From contig NZ_BSPC01000034.1 of the NCBI RefSeq assembly GCF_030160835.1, positions 61,649 to 125,648 on the forward strand: a stretch of DNA of 64,000 bases, read 5' to 3'. Source of the DNA: Labrys miyagiensis (GTDB taxonomy: Bacteria > Pseudomonadota > Alphaproteobacteria > Rhizobiales > Labraceae). The notes under the pieces were generated by a model that was given only the letters and a program-made list of their open reading frames with translations, was not told the DNA's origin and searched no databases. The position numbers and the translations under genes are program-made. Numbering within the stretch: the stretch's first letter is position 1; every line of letters starts with the position of its first letter. Below are positions 24,250 through 33,248 of the stretch, in pieces.

Positions 24250-25379
24250 ATGGCGTTGAAACTCGAAATCGAGCAGGCCAGAAAGACAGTAAAGACTGAC
24301 AGGCTTCAGCTTTCGGTAGGAGAGATAATCTCCATGTATGAAAACGAAGAATTGAATATTCAGCCCGAATTCCAACGCCTGTTTCGTTGGTCGAATGAAA
24401 AAAGGCTAATCTTATTGAATCTATATTGATCGACATTCCCATACCGTCAATCTTTACCTATGAAAATGAGGACGGGACATGGGAGTTAATTGATGGTCTG
24501 CAACGGATTTCAACTATCTTTGAATTTTTCGGTATCTTGAGAAATCCCCAAACTGGGGAAGTTTTGCCACCCTCGGCTCTATCTAAGACGGCATATCTTC
24601 CGTCGCTGGAGAACGCAGTTTGGGAAAATTCTAGCAAGATTAGCGGCGTTCCTGTCGCGGCGCAGGTGGCCTTGGAGAAGCCGCAACAATTAGCTATTCG
24701 AAGGGCCCGGCTAGATGTGCAGGTATTAAAGCAGCCAAGCGATAGTGAGACAAAGTTCCATTTGTTTCAAAGATTGAATAGAGGTGGTGCCTACGCCAAT
24801 GAACAAGAAGTCCGTACTTGCGCGATGGTGATGGTTAACGCGGACTTTGTTAAAGGAATAAAAAGATTAGCTGCTAACACTAAATTCGCCGAGATTTGCT
24901 CAATCAAGCCACAATCTTCACAAAGACAAAAAGATGTGGAGTATGTATCTAGGCTATTGGTGCATGCGTACTACGACTATGATAACGAAAGCGATGTGGA
25001 AGAGTTTCTGGATGCAAGGATCATTGATGCTTTAAAGGAAGTTGATTTTAAGGAGTTTGAAGAGAGATTCGAATTCACAGTTTCAATTTTATATGAACTG
25101 TTTGGCGCGAAAGCACTATTCCCGAATGCCGGAACTGTTGCTTCTCAAGGAGAGCGGTTCTCCCTGCGGTCTCTTGAGACTGTTTTTGTCGGCATCTTGC
25201 GAAACGCGGGTTCAATCGAAAAATTACAGGATCCAGGAGCATTTATAAAGGAAAAGGTGCTCACTTTTTGGAAGCAACCGGAGGTAGAGTCAATGTCAGC
25301 CTCGGGTCTGCGGGGTACACAAAGACTTCAAAGAACGATTCCGTTTGGTGCAATGTGGTTCAAGCCATCGGGAAACTGA
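24250..25379 (+). pseudogene. DUF262 (ParB-like nuclease/NTPase) gene interrupted by a one-base frameshift
   Basis: The first frame (24250-24429, 59 codons) encodes the DUF262 N-terminus, including LNIQPEFQRLFRWSNEK. After six A residues (24398-24403) the family sequence continues in the -1 frame as LIESILIDIPIPSIF, then DGLQRISTIFEF (the ParB-like DGQQR motif) and RLNRGGAYANEQEVR, up to 25379. Adding one base to the A run restores about 375 residues, the normal length. The gene may be dead, contain a sequencing error, or be expressed by slippage on AAA-AGG. Codon use is A+T-rich, unlike its neighbours. It lies four bases before the HEPN gene. DUF262 proteins occur in GmrSD and other defence systems. 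Confidence 0.75.
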
Positions 25380-25382
25380 TAC

Positions 25383-26006
25383 TTGCCACGCCTGACCTAC
25401 CTGAAAAGATTGGATTCGGATCGAATTTGGCGCGTTCGTGAGCTTTCTGATTTGCGGCTGCAGTTTGAGAATTCTGTCGGCGAAAGAGAGCGAAATGTTA
25501 CTTCCAGATCGATAGTTGTAATGTGCTATGCTCATTGGGAGGGCTATTTCGCTAACTGTGTACATATTTTTTTAGACTATCTAGAAGCATTAAATCTGAC
25601 TTACGGCGCATTGCCTATGGATTTTTTTCTTGGAGCCTGCTCGCCGGCGTTTAATCAATACAGAGACAAGGTCGATAATTCTAAATCGAGGCTTGCGCTA
25701 ATACACGCAATTAACGCCGTCAATAAGACCCCCTTTAAAGGATTTGATCGCAAAGTTCTGTTACCTCGCTCGAACCTAAATTTTGAGCGACTAGAGTTCA
25801 TATTTTCGATGGTGGGGTTAAGTCTGGCACCCTTTCAACCGTATCGCATCAAACTCGATAAAGAGTTGGTGGCCTGGCGCCATCAAGTGGCCCATGGGCA
25901 AATGTTTACACTTGATATAGCTAGGGTAATTTCTCATACGAAATTTTCGGAAGAGCTTATGTTTTCAGTGAGAGAGGCATTCGAGGACGCTCTTCATATG
26001 TATTGA
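25383..26006 (+). CDS. HEPN-domain putative ribonuclease (MAE_28990/MAE_18760-like)
   Basis: 207 residues, starting at TTG 25383 just after the DUF262 stop. The helical protein ends with VAWRHQVAHGQM, an R-x4-H motif typical of the HEPN ribonuclease active site. SRSIVVMCYAHWEGYFANCV near residue 45 matches the N-terminal part of the MAE_28990/MAE_18760-type HEPN family. By recall, members of this family are often encoded beside DUF262 proteins and are predicted to work in anti-phage or toxin-antitoxin contexts. A+T-rich codon use suggests horizontal acquisition. The active-site motif is intact although its partner gene is frameshifted. Confidence 0.7.
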   Translation: MPRLTYLKRLDSDRIWRVRELSDLRLQFENSVGERERNVTSRSIVVMCYAHWEGYFANCVHIFLDYLEALNLTYGALPMDFFLGACSPAFNQYRDKVDNSKSRLALIHAINAVNKTPFKGFDRKVLLPRSNLNFERLEFIFSMVGLSLAPFQPYRIKLDKELVAWRHQVAHGQMFTLDIARVISHTKFSEELMFSVREAFEDALHMY

Positions 26007-26184
26007 TCTGGCTATATAAGTGAGAGTGGCAGGAAGTTAAACATTATTATGCCGGATAGGAATAGAGATTCGTGTGTTGTGTTGAGGGTTACGTTATTTC
26101 TTTATTTTAGTAGGAGAAACAGGCATTCTTTTCAATCGGGCTGTTCCGAAAATCTAATGAACTTATCGCGCGTGGCAGAAGGCG

Positions 26185-26316
26185 CTAAGAGAAAATGCAA
26201 ACGTTCGCCACTGCATAGGTGAGACCATAGGAAATGCTGGCCAGAGCAGAGGCGACCTTGATGCTGACGGGACACCAGCCAAAGGCATAATTGGACAGAG
26301 GATTCCGCTTTTCCAT
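26185..26316 (-). CDS. Candidate small hydrophobic protein (43 residues)
   Basis: An ATG at 26316 lies five bases after the lipoprotein stop codon, with GAGGGG directly before it. The product starts MEKRNPLSNYAFGWCPV and continues with a hydrophobic helix ending NVCIFS. It would be read through from the lipoprotein gene. No family is recognised. The case rests on position, ribosome-binding site and membrane-like composition. Confidence 0.3.
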   Translation of the reverse strand: MEKRNPLSNYAFGWCPVSIKVASALASISYGLTYAVANVCIFS

Positions 26317-26320
26317 CCCC

Positions 26321-26716
26321 TCAATAATAGAACCCCGGCCCCCACACCATCCCCAGTTGCAGGTTGGACTCCTGGTTCAGCTCCGCCGCCAGGACTTCTT
26401 CCCGAGCCACGTTCTGCTGGATCCTAAGGGCCTGGTACTGCTGGTAGGCCGCCTCGTTGCCGACATAGACGCATTGGCAGCCCGCGACGTCGGCGTAGAC
26501 GTAGTAGTTCTTGCTGCCCTTGGTGACGATGAACATGTGGTTCTGGGGCAGGGCCTGCGCCTTGGCGAGCTTGGCCGGCGTGTTGGCCTGGTTGCGCACG
26601 AATTGGGCTGCCGAGAGCCTGGCTTCCTTCTCGTCGACCTTCTCGGCGGTGATGGCGGCGCAGGCCGAGAGTGCCATGGCCAGGGTGGTGACGGAAAACA
26701 CAGATGATGCTCGCAT
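26321..26716 (-). CDS. Small putative lipoprotein
   Basis: 131 residues with a lipoprotein signal (MALSACAAI, Cys about residue 19). The mature part is Gln/Ala-rich with two Cys close together in VAGCQCVYVGNEAAYQQYQ, then a helical YQALRIQQNVAREE stretch and an aromatic tail (WGPGFYY). I do not recognise the family, though the pattern is common in hypothetical lipoproteins of Hyphomicrobiales. It is a probable envelope protein. Start is the ATG at 26716. Confidence 0.7.
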   Translation of the reverse strand: MRASSVFSVTTLAMALSACAAITAEKVDEKEARLSAAQFVRNQANTPAKLAKAQALPQNHMFIVTKGSKNYYVYADVAGCQCVYVGNEAAYQQYQALRIQQNVAREEVLAAELNQESNLQLGMVWGPGFYY

Positions 26717-26758
26717 GGAAGTCGTGCTCCTCGCTTGGTTATAAGCTCGATCCTGAAA

Positions 26759-27262
26759 TCAGGCTGCCGCGTAGCGTCCGCCTGCCGAGGGCCGGAACTT
26801 CACCACGGTGGCGAGGCCCAGCAGAATGAAGATGAGCAGCGTGACGCCCTGGGTGATGGCGAAGGGCTGTTCCGAGCCGGTGGGGGCGACGGCGTGCAGC
26901 ACGCCGACCTTGAGGAAGGATTGCGCGATGGCGACGAAGACCAGCAGATAAAGGCTCGCCACGATGCCGCCGGCATAGATCCAGCGCCAGAGCGCGCCGT
27001 CGAAGAGACGGGTCCTGGCGTAGAGCACGGCCGCCAGGATGATCAGGGCGATGATGGCGACGATCACGGCGGGCGTTATGCCGGACAGCGGCAGGATGAA
27101 GCCGGTGGCGCTGGTGAGGATGGCGGTGATCAGGAACACCCAGATCGAGCCCGAGCTGGCGCGCGAGTGGAAGAGGTCGATCACGGCCGGCACGCCGAAG
27201 AGAATGCCGGCGATGCTGATCAGGGTGTGGATGACGATCAGGGAGATGGTAAGCGTGCTCAT
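26759..27262 (-). CDS. Hypothetical inner-membrane protein, four or five helices
   Basis: 167 residues, nearly all hydrophobic segments: ISLIVIHTLISIAGILFGV, WVFLITAILTSATGFILP, AVIVAIIALIILAAVLYA, WIYAGGIVASLYLLVFVAI and GVTLLIFILLGLATVV. No active-site motif is visible. The start MSTLTISL at 27262 is preferred over the in-frame start 26 codons upstream, which lacks membrane-protein character. It lies 42 bases upstream of the lipoprotein gene, so the two may be co-transcribed. Confidence 0.7.
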   Translation of the reverse strand: MSTLTISLIVIHTLISIAGILFGVPAVIDLFHSRASSGSIWVFLITAILTSATGFILPLSGITPAVIVAIIALIILAAVLYARTRLFDGALWRWIYAGGIVASLYLLVFVAIAQSFLKVGVLHAVAPTGSEQPFAITQGVTLLIFILLGLATVVKFRPSAGGRYAAA

Positions 27263-27594
27263 GGCCGGTCCTCCAGGCTGTGACGTCGAGGCGAAGTCAG
27301 CTCTCGAGAGGATAGGGTGACGCATGGGCAAGACCCGCAACGGGTTTGGTCCGGCGCCAAGGCTCCGGATGACCCCTCACTGCAATGATCGCCCCCGCAA
27401 CATCGATATCCGCAAGTAGAGCCGTCGGTCTTTTACTGTCCCTGTTCTCGACGGAATCGGGAAGGGAGCAGTCTGGAACGACTATAAAACCGACCTGTGA
27501 CTTTGTTCAAACGAAATAAGGATGGGTGGGTATTTTGGGGGGCGCAACGCGAGCGCACACAAGTTGTGTGCGCGGCCTCCCCCGCAGCGACTAA

Positions 27595-27812
27595 GGGATT
27601 CACACATTGCAGGAAAGGGCGCGGGTCATCCTTCCCCGGTTCCGGGGAAGGTGGACCGGCGCAGCCGGGCCGGAAGGGGTAGGGTGGCGCTGCCTATCCA
27701 AAAAATCAGCTCTGTCGCGCCACTCTCCCCCTTCCGTCATTGCTTCGCAATGCCACCTTCCCCGCAGTCGGGGAAGGATGACCCGCGCCTCTTCTTGCGA
27801 TGTGTGAATCCC
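27595..27812. repeat. Very long imperfect palindrome
   Basis: It begins GGGATTCACACATTGCAGGA and ends with the near-complement TTGCGATGTGTGAATCCC. Inner arms GCGCGGGTCATCCTTCCCCG and CGGGGAAGGATGACCCGCGC match exactly. The structure covers the gap downstream of zwf. Confidence 0.85.
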
Positions 27813-27845
27813 ACCAAGCGCACGGGGCTTTTGCGCCTTCGCCCC

Positions 27846-29288
27846 TCACTCTTTCCCCGAATCCCGCCAGGCGCGCTCGAAGGGCAGCCGCCAGGCATGG
27901 GGTGCAATCAACTGGTGGATCGACTTCGGGCCCCAGCCGCCCTGGTCATACAGCCGCACGGGCGGCGGGTTTTCCAGAAGCGGGTTCGAGACCTCCCACA
28001 GGCGCTCGATGCCCTCGGCGGTGGTGAACAGCGTGTGGTCGCCGCGCATGGCGTCGAGGATCAGGCGCTCGTAGGCCTCCAGCACCTCGCCGAGCAGATT
28101 GGTTTCGCTCATTGCGAATTGCAGGCTGAGCTTGTCGAGGCGGAAGCCTGGGCCGGGGCGCTTGCCATAGAAGGAGAGCGAGACCTTGGAGGAGTCGGCG
28201 AGGTCGAAGGTGAGATGGTCGGGGCCCTGCGCGCCCACGCCGGAGCCGGCGGGGAACATGCTCTTGGGCGGCTCGCGGAAGGCGATGGAGATGATGCGCT
28301 GGCCCTCGGCCAGGCGCTTGCCGGTGCGCAGGAAAAAGGGCACGCCGGCCCAGCGCCAATTGTCGATGGCGCATTTGAGGGCGATGAAGGTCTCGGTGTC
28401 GCTTTCGGGATCGACGCCCGGCTCGGAGCGGTAGCCGATATACTGGCCGCGCACCACGTCGCGCGGCTCGATCGGCAGCATGGAGCGGAACACCTTGTTC
28501 TTCTCCTCCGAGATCGGCGCCGGCTCCAGGGCGGTGGGCGGCTCCATCGCCATGAAGGCGAGGATCTGCAGGAGATGGGTCACCACCATGTCCCTGTAGG
28601 CGCCGGTGGTCTCGTAGAAGGCGGCGCGGGTGGAGAGCCCCAGCGTCTCCGGCACGTCGATCTGCACGTGGTCGATGAAGTTGCGGTTCCAGATCGGCTC
28701 GAACAGGCCGTTGGCGAAGCGGAAGGCCAGGATGTTCTGCGCCGGCTCCTTGCCGAGGAAGTGGTCGATGCGGAAGATCTGCTTCTCGGAGAACACCTCA
28801 TGCAGCTTCTTGTTCAGCGCCACCGCGCTGGTGAGATCGATGCCGAAGGGCTTTTCCATGATGATGCGGCAGCGCTCCACCAGCCCGGCCTGGGCGAGGA
28901 GCTGCACGGCCGAGAGCGCGGCGTTCGGCGGCACGGAGAGGTAGTGCACGCGGCGGCATTCGGCGCCCAGCGCCTCCTCGGCCCGGTCGACCGCCTCCTT
29001 CAGCACGCCGGCGCCGGCGGCCAGCGGCACATAGTCGAGCGAGGCGGCGAAGGCCTCCCACTCGGCCTGCGTGAACTTGCGGCTGGAGAACTTGTCGAGG
29101 GACTCGCGCGCGATGGCGCGGAAACCGTCCGCGTCGATGTCGTCGAGCGAGACGCCGATGATGCGGCAGCCGGGAATGAAGCCCGCCTTGGTGAGATGGA
29201 ACAGCCCCGGCAGCAGCTTGCGGCGGGAAAGGTCGCCCGTAGCGCCGAAGAGCACGACGACCTGCGGAAAGCCGGGTCCGACCCGCAT
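27846..29288 (-). CDS. zwf: Glucose-6-phosphate 1-dehydrogenase
   Basis: 480 residues from the ATG at 29288. It oxidises glucose-6-phosphate to 6-phosphogluconolactone with NADP+, feeding the Entner-Doudoroff and pentose phosphate routes. The Rossmann motif is VLFGATGDLSRRKLLPGLF; the active-site block is RIDHFLGKEPAQNILAFRF. The frame stays open 39 codons further to a GTG at 29405, adding a Lys/Pro/Gln-rich extension (KKPAVRRLKKPG); the true start is uncertain. Unlike many bacteria, pgl and edd are not adjacent. Confidence 0.92.
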   Translation of the reverse strand: MRVGPGFPQVVVLFGATGDLSRRKLLPGLFHLTKAGFIPGCRIIGVSLDDIDADGFRAIARESLDKFSSRKFTQAEWEAFAASLDYVPLAAGAGVLKEAVDRAEEALGAECRRVHYLSVPPNAALSAVQLLAQAGLVERCRIIMEKPFGIDLTSAVALNKKLHEVFSEKQIFRIDHFLGKEPAQNILAFRFANGLFEPIWNRNFIDHVQIDVPETLGLSTRAAFYETTGAYRDMVVTHLLQILAFMAMEPPTALEPAPISEEKNKVFRSMLPIEPRDVVRGQYIGYRSEPGVDPESDTETFIALKCAIDNWRWAGVPFFLRTGKRLAEGQRIISIAFREPPKSMFPAGSGVGAQGPDHLTFDLADSSKVSLSFYGKRPGPGFRLDKLSLQFAMSETNLLGEVLEAYERLILDAMRGDHTLFTTAEGIERLWEVSNPLLENPPPVRLYDQGGWGPKSIHQLIAPHAWRLPFERAWRDSGKE

Positions 29289-29532
29289 GGAATTCTTCTG
29301 CAAAATACCCGTCCCCAAGTCTTTTGTTGCGCCCTGCGGCTGAGGCTGAGCCACCCCAGGCTTCTTCAGCCGCCGGACGGCGGGTTTCTTGCCTGGACCA
29401 GTCACCTGCGAGCCCTACACCGGATTACGAAGCGATAGGTGCATGGATGGCAGTCGTGATCAAGAGGGGCGGCGAAAAAGTGAGGGCCGGATAGTTAAGG
29501 GGGACGGGCGAGGGGTGGGGGGAGCACAACTT

Positions 29533-29666
29533 GTCATCCTGGACGCGCCGCAGCACGTAGTGATGCGACGCAGATCCGGGATCGTCTGCCAGAAAGGGCG
29601 TTCTTCTTGTAATGCGGTCCCGGATCTGCGTTGCATCACTGCGTGCTGCACCGCGTCCGGGATGAC
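29533..29666. repeat. Palindromic intergenic repeat (GTCATCCTGGACGCG type)
   Basis: Arms GTCATCCTGGACGCGCCGCA and the mirrored GCGTCCGGGATGAC; CCCGGATCTGCG in the centre is also paired. It occupies the gap between the antiporter and zwf genes. Confidence 0.8.
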
Positions 29667-29740
29667 GGATGTGGCTTCACCCGATAGCCCTCGGCGTCGA
29701 GCACCTTTCCGTTGCGCCGCAGCCGCCACCCCCGAAAGCC

Positions 29741-30856
29741 TCAGGGCACAGCGGAAACAAGCAGGAAGACGGCGAAGATCACCACGTGGATTGCACCCTG
29801 CAGGACGGTCGTCCGTCCCGTGCCCAGGGTGAGCGTGCCCACGAACAAGGTGAGGGTGAGCAGCGTCATGTTTGCCGGCGAAATTCCGAGCACCAGGTTC
29901 TGGTTGAGCGCCAACGAAACGATGGCAACCGTCGGTATGGTCAGCCCGATGCTGGCTATCGCCGATCCAAGCGCCAGGTTGATGCTGTTCTGCAGTTGGT
30001 TTTTGACCGCCGACTTCGCAGCGGCAATACCCTCCGGCAGCAGGACGATTGCGGCGATGACCACACCCACGAAGGCGTGCGGCAGGCCGGCGGCGGCGAT
30101 GCCCATGTCCAGGGGGTAGGACAGGATCTTCGCCAGCAGCACGACGGCAACGAGCGAAACCAGCAGGAGCCCCAGGCAGATCATCGCCTCCCGGTTGCTC
30201 GGCTTTTCCGACGAAGGCTCATCCTCCTCGCTTTCCGGCTCGGCAGAAACCGGAGCGTCCAGGAAGTAGGCGCGATGCTTGACGGTCTGGACGAAAACGA
30301 AGACCCCCCAGAGCACCAGCGAGGCCGCGCCGACGACGGTGATCTGCGCTGCGGAGAAGGAAGGGCCCGATACCGTGAGCGTGAAGTTCGGCAGGATCAG
30401 CGTGAGGGCCGCCAGTGTGCCGAGCACGGCAAGGGCCGAAGCCGCGCCCTGCAACTGGAACCTCTGCTCGAAATGGCGCCTTCCGCCCATGAGGAGGCAA
30501 AGGCCGATCACGCCGTTGAGGACGATCATCACGGCGGCAAAGACGGTGTCCCGCGCCACCACTTCGCTGCCCTTGGCGCCGGAGAGCATGATGGAGACGA
30601 TCAGGGCGACCTCGATCACCGTTACCGCGATGGCCAGGAGGATGGAGCCGAAGGGCTCGCCCAATTTGAGCGCCAGCACCTCCGCATGGTGCACGGCGGC
30701 AAAGACGGCCGCTCCCAGCAGCACGCCGGCCATGACCAGCACCCACACGGCGTCCGATGGCACGAGATGCGCGAATTTGAGGGCCAGCAGCACCGCGGCC
30801 AGCAGCGGCGCGATCCATGTCCAGGCAGGCAGGGAAGCGTGAGCGTGGCCCGACAT
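29741..30856 (-). CDS. Ionic transporter, ChaA family (Ca2+(Na+,K+)/H+ antiporter)
   Basis: 371 residues, with about eleven transmembrane helices in two inverted halves around an acidic cytosolic loop (SAEPESEEDEPSSEK). The CaCA alpha-repeats carry the conserved acidic residue: VTVIEVALIVSIML in the first half and IVLLPEGIAAAKSAVKNQLQ in the second, each followed by an Asn-rich helix. Size and pattern match E. coli ChaA. It exports cations in exchange for protons. It appears monocistronic. Confidence 0.88.
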   Translation of the reverse strand: MSGHAHASLPAWTWIAPLLAAVLLALKFAHLVPSDAVWVLVMAGVLLGAAVFAAVHHAEVLALKLGEPFGSILLAIAVTVIEVALIVSIMLSGAKGSEVVARDTVFAAVMIVLNGVIGLCLLMGGRRHFEQRFQLQGAASALAVLGTLAALTLILPNFTLTVSGPSFSAAQITVVGAASLVLWGVFVFVQTVKHRAYFLDAPVSAEPESEEDEPSSEKPSNREAMICLGLLLVSLVAVVLLAKILSYPLDMGIAAAGLPHAFVGVVIAAIVLLPEGIAAAKSAVKNQLQNSINLALGSAIASIGLTIPTVAIVSLALNQNLVLGISPANMTLLTLTLFVGTLTLGTGRTTVLQGAIHVVIFAVFLLVSAVP

Positions 30857-31009
30857 GATCGGCCTTTCTCCTGAAGGTTCAGACCCGCGAACCGGCGCTG
30901 GGTCTGCTCATATATGCAGTCAGACCGACTCGCGTCATCTCATTTTGGCTGCGATCCGGGGCGCGAGAGCAGAGCATCTTCTGTCTCACTCGGCCGGCGA
31001 ATATATGGG

Positions 31010-31114
31010 CGTCATTCCGGCTGGAGCGAAGCGGAACGCCGGAATCCATGAACACAGACTTGCGAGAACTGTGTTCATGGATTCCGGAGCTCCCTTCGGT
31101 CGTCCGGAATGACG
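31010..31114. repeat. Palindromic intergenic repeat (CGTCATTCCGG type)
   Basis: Arms start CGTCATTCCGG and end CCGGAATGACG; an inner GGAATCCATGAACACAG pairs with CTGTGTTCATGGATTCC. A shortened relative of the same element lies at 49251-49289. Confidence 0.85.
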
Positions 31115-31258
31115 GCCCCTGCGATCCGACCTGATGCCATTACGCTCCAGATCAGCAATCGCTTCGTCAATGCACGGGACGCCCGCCATGATCAACAGCG
31201 GGAACGGCAGCAGAATTTCGTCTCGCATGGCATGCCGGAAGAAATGCCTCGAACGCGC

Positions 31259-31954
31259 CTAGAATTTGTAGACGAACCCGCCGCTGAAGATGTTCAAGCC
31301 GGCTCCCACCTTGGTCTGGCCGGGGGGAAGGGTCTGGAAATTGTGCTCCGAGAACTCGCTGCGCCTGTATTCCACACGCAGCGTCGCATGCTCGCCCCAC
31401 AAATATTCCGCTCCCAAGCCGGCGGTCCAACCACTCAGGGTGGCGCTGTCCGAACCGGCGACCGCGTTCTTGATCTCCAGATTGGCGAAGGCGTAGCCAC
31501 CCGTCCCATAGATCAGGATGCGATCGAAAGCGTAGCCCAGGCGCCCCCTGACCGAACCGACCATATCGACATTGCTCCGGGTGCGGGGCAGGGCTCCGGG
31601 CGTGCCCTTGCCATCCATGAACGAGTAGGACAGGTCTGCCGTAGGGCCGAACACGATATTGCCCATCTGGAAATTATAGCCCGCCTCGGCCCCCAGGGTG
31701 ACGCCGTCATCGTCCTTGAGGTAATGGCTGCCGCGTCCGCTGAAGGACATGGTCTGGTAGGTCAGGATCGGCTTGGCCCAGAAACCGCTCCAATCATAGG
31801 GCGCGGCCAATTCGCTGTAGTGGGGAATGATGAGCGAGAGCGGCATCGGCAGATTGCCGATCGGCCGCAAGGCGTCCGGCAAGCTTTGCGCCCCCGCCGT
31901 GCCCGACCACCCCAAAGCGGCGACGGCGAGCACCATGGCAATCTTCATTTTCAT
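31259..31954 (-). CDS. Outer-membrane beta-barrel protein (Omp25/Omp31-like)
   Basis: 231 residues: signal peptide (MKMKIAMVLAVAALGWSG, cleavage at AGAQ), a short linker, then alternating beta-strands ending in a C-terminal Phe (GGFVYKF), the usual Bam recognition signal. Segments such as GAEAGYNFQMGNIVFGPTAD, GRLGYAFDRILIYGTGGYAFA and GLGAEYLWGEHATLRVEYR match the eight-stranded OmpA-like barrels of Hyphomicrobiales. The start at 31954 removes a non-signal N-terminal extension. Confidence 0.85.
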   Translation of the reverse strand: MKMKIAMVLAVAALGWSGTAGAQSLPDALRPIGNLPMPLSLIIPHYSELAAPYDWSGFWAKPILTYQTMSFSGRGSHYLKDDDGVTLGAEAGYNFQMGNIVFGPTADLSYSFMDGKGTPGALPRTRSNVDMVGSVRGRLGYAFDRILIYGTGGYAFANLEIKNAVAGSDSATLSGWTAGLGAEYLWGEHATLRVEYRRSEFSEHNFQTLPPGQTKVGAGLNIFSGGFVYKF

Positions 31955-32239
31955 TCGCAAAGGCTCCAACCGAACCGGCACTCCAATGGGCGCACAAATT
32001 CAGTGTTGTAGGTTCAAAGCAGGATTTTAAGAAGTCTCGATTTCGCCACAGGTGTAAAAATTTAATTTACCGTTAACGGGTGTGTTTTTTACATGCCACA
32101 TCGCATGGATATAATATTTCTGAGCTTTTTGGCTATTCGTGCTTTAATTTTTCTGCGAAATACTCGTATTTCGCCACCGCGACGAGCGGATCGGCCAAGC
32201 AACCTCGATCGTCATCGAGGGGGTCAGGAAGTCGGCCGG

Positions 32240-33169
32240 TCATGCTCCTGGCGAGACGACTGGCCCAGTCATGCGTTTCAAGTCGGACTCTGAGGCGTTT
32301 CCGATGACCCATGGGCAGGCATAATAGTCTTCGATGCGGTCGATGACGCCGCCGGCGACATGGACACGAACCGGCCACGCGACCTGCCACTGGCCGCCTC
32401 GCTGGAAGAGCACGAGCAGGACAGGCTCTGCGTCGATCGCCCCGAACTCCAGGGTCCACGCCTCCGGGTTTCGCTCGTATTCGGCGAAATAGGGAGAGCT
32501 TCTGAGCAGGCCGTCGAAGCAATCGGCGACCCGCAACCGCGCATCGGCGCTGGTGAGGCCTCGCACGCCATCCCAGTCATGGCGGTTGAAGAGGTCGACA
32601 TAGCGCTGCAGCAGCCGCGCGGTGTCGGGATCAAGCGGACGGCTCGGTTCGCCGGTCGGTTCAGCGGGCAAGCCGGCGAGCTTCGCCCGTCCACGGGAGA
32701 GCGCGGATTTGACGCCGCCAACCGTCGAGTCCACGAGGTCCGCAGTCTCCTCCAGCGAATAGTCGAACACGTCCTTCAGGAGGACGCAGGCGCGCTCCTT
32801 GGGCGGCAGGTGGCCAACCAGCCGTTCGATGGCGCGATGTGCATCGGTCGTCGCCGGCTCTGCGGCGACGGCGCCGATGTCGTCCGAATAGGCGCTCTCC
32901 GCGTGCTCGCGCGCATCGCGCCGCCTCAGAAAGTCAATGCAGCGATTGTGAGCGATGCGAAACAGCCAGGGTTTCAAACTGCGGGCATCATCGAGGGTCT
33001 CGATCTTCGTGTAGGCCTCGAACAGCGTCTCCTGCATGAGATCCTCACCGTCGAGCCGCGAGCCGGTCATGCGGGCGCAGTAGCGATGCAGTTGGGCGCG
33101 GACGTCCGACACCGTCTCGAGGAAGGCTCGATACCGCGCATCGAAGAGGCCGGTCGGTCGCTCAGGCAT
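32240..33169 (-). CDS. ECF RNA polymerase sigma factor with C-terminal SnoaL-like domain
   Basis: About 309 residues. Region 2 is visible as GEDLMQETLFEAYTKIETL and SLKPWLFRIAHNRCIDFLR; region 4 as HLPPKERACVLLKDVFDYS and SLEETADLVDSTVGGVKSAL. A 110-residue C-terminal domain follows (LLQRYVDLFNRHDWDGVRGL), which looks like a SnoaL/NTF2 fold, as in ECF41-type and SigJ-like factors where it modulates activity in place of an anti-sigma. MPERPTGL at 33169 has GAAGGA upstream; starts at 33208 or 33229 are also possible. It lies just downstream of an esterase gene and is probably co-transcribed. Confidence 0.8.
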   Translation of the reverse strand: MPERPTGLFDARYRAFLETVSDVRAQLHRYCARMTGSRLDGEDLMQETLFEAYTKIETLDDARSLKPWLFRIAHNRCIDFLRRRDAREHAESAYSDDIGAVAAEPATTDAHRAIERLVGHLPPKERACVLLKDVFDYSLEETADLVDSTVGGVKSALSRGRAKLAGLPAEPTGEPSRPLDPDTARLLQRYVDLFNRHDWDGVRGLTSADARLRVADCFDGLLRSSPYFAEYERNPEAWTLEFGAIDAEPVLLVLFQRGGQWQVAWPVRVHVAGGVIDRIEDYYACPWVIGNASESDLKRMTGPVVSPGA

Positions 33170-33248
33170 GTCCTTCACCTGCCACATCTTGGCGTCATCG
33201 AGGAACATGGGTGAGGGCAATGATGCCATTCTTGGAGCGATGCGCGAG

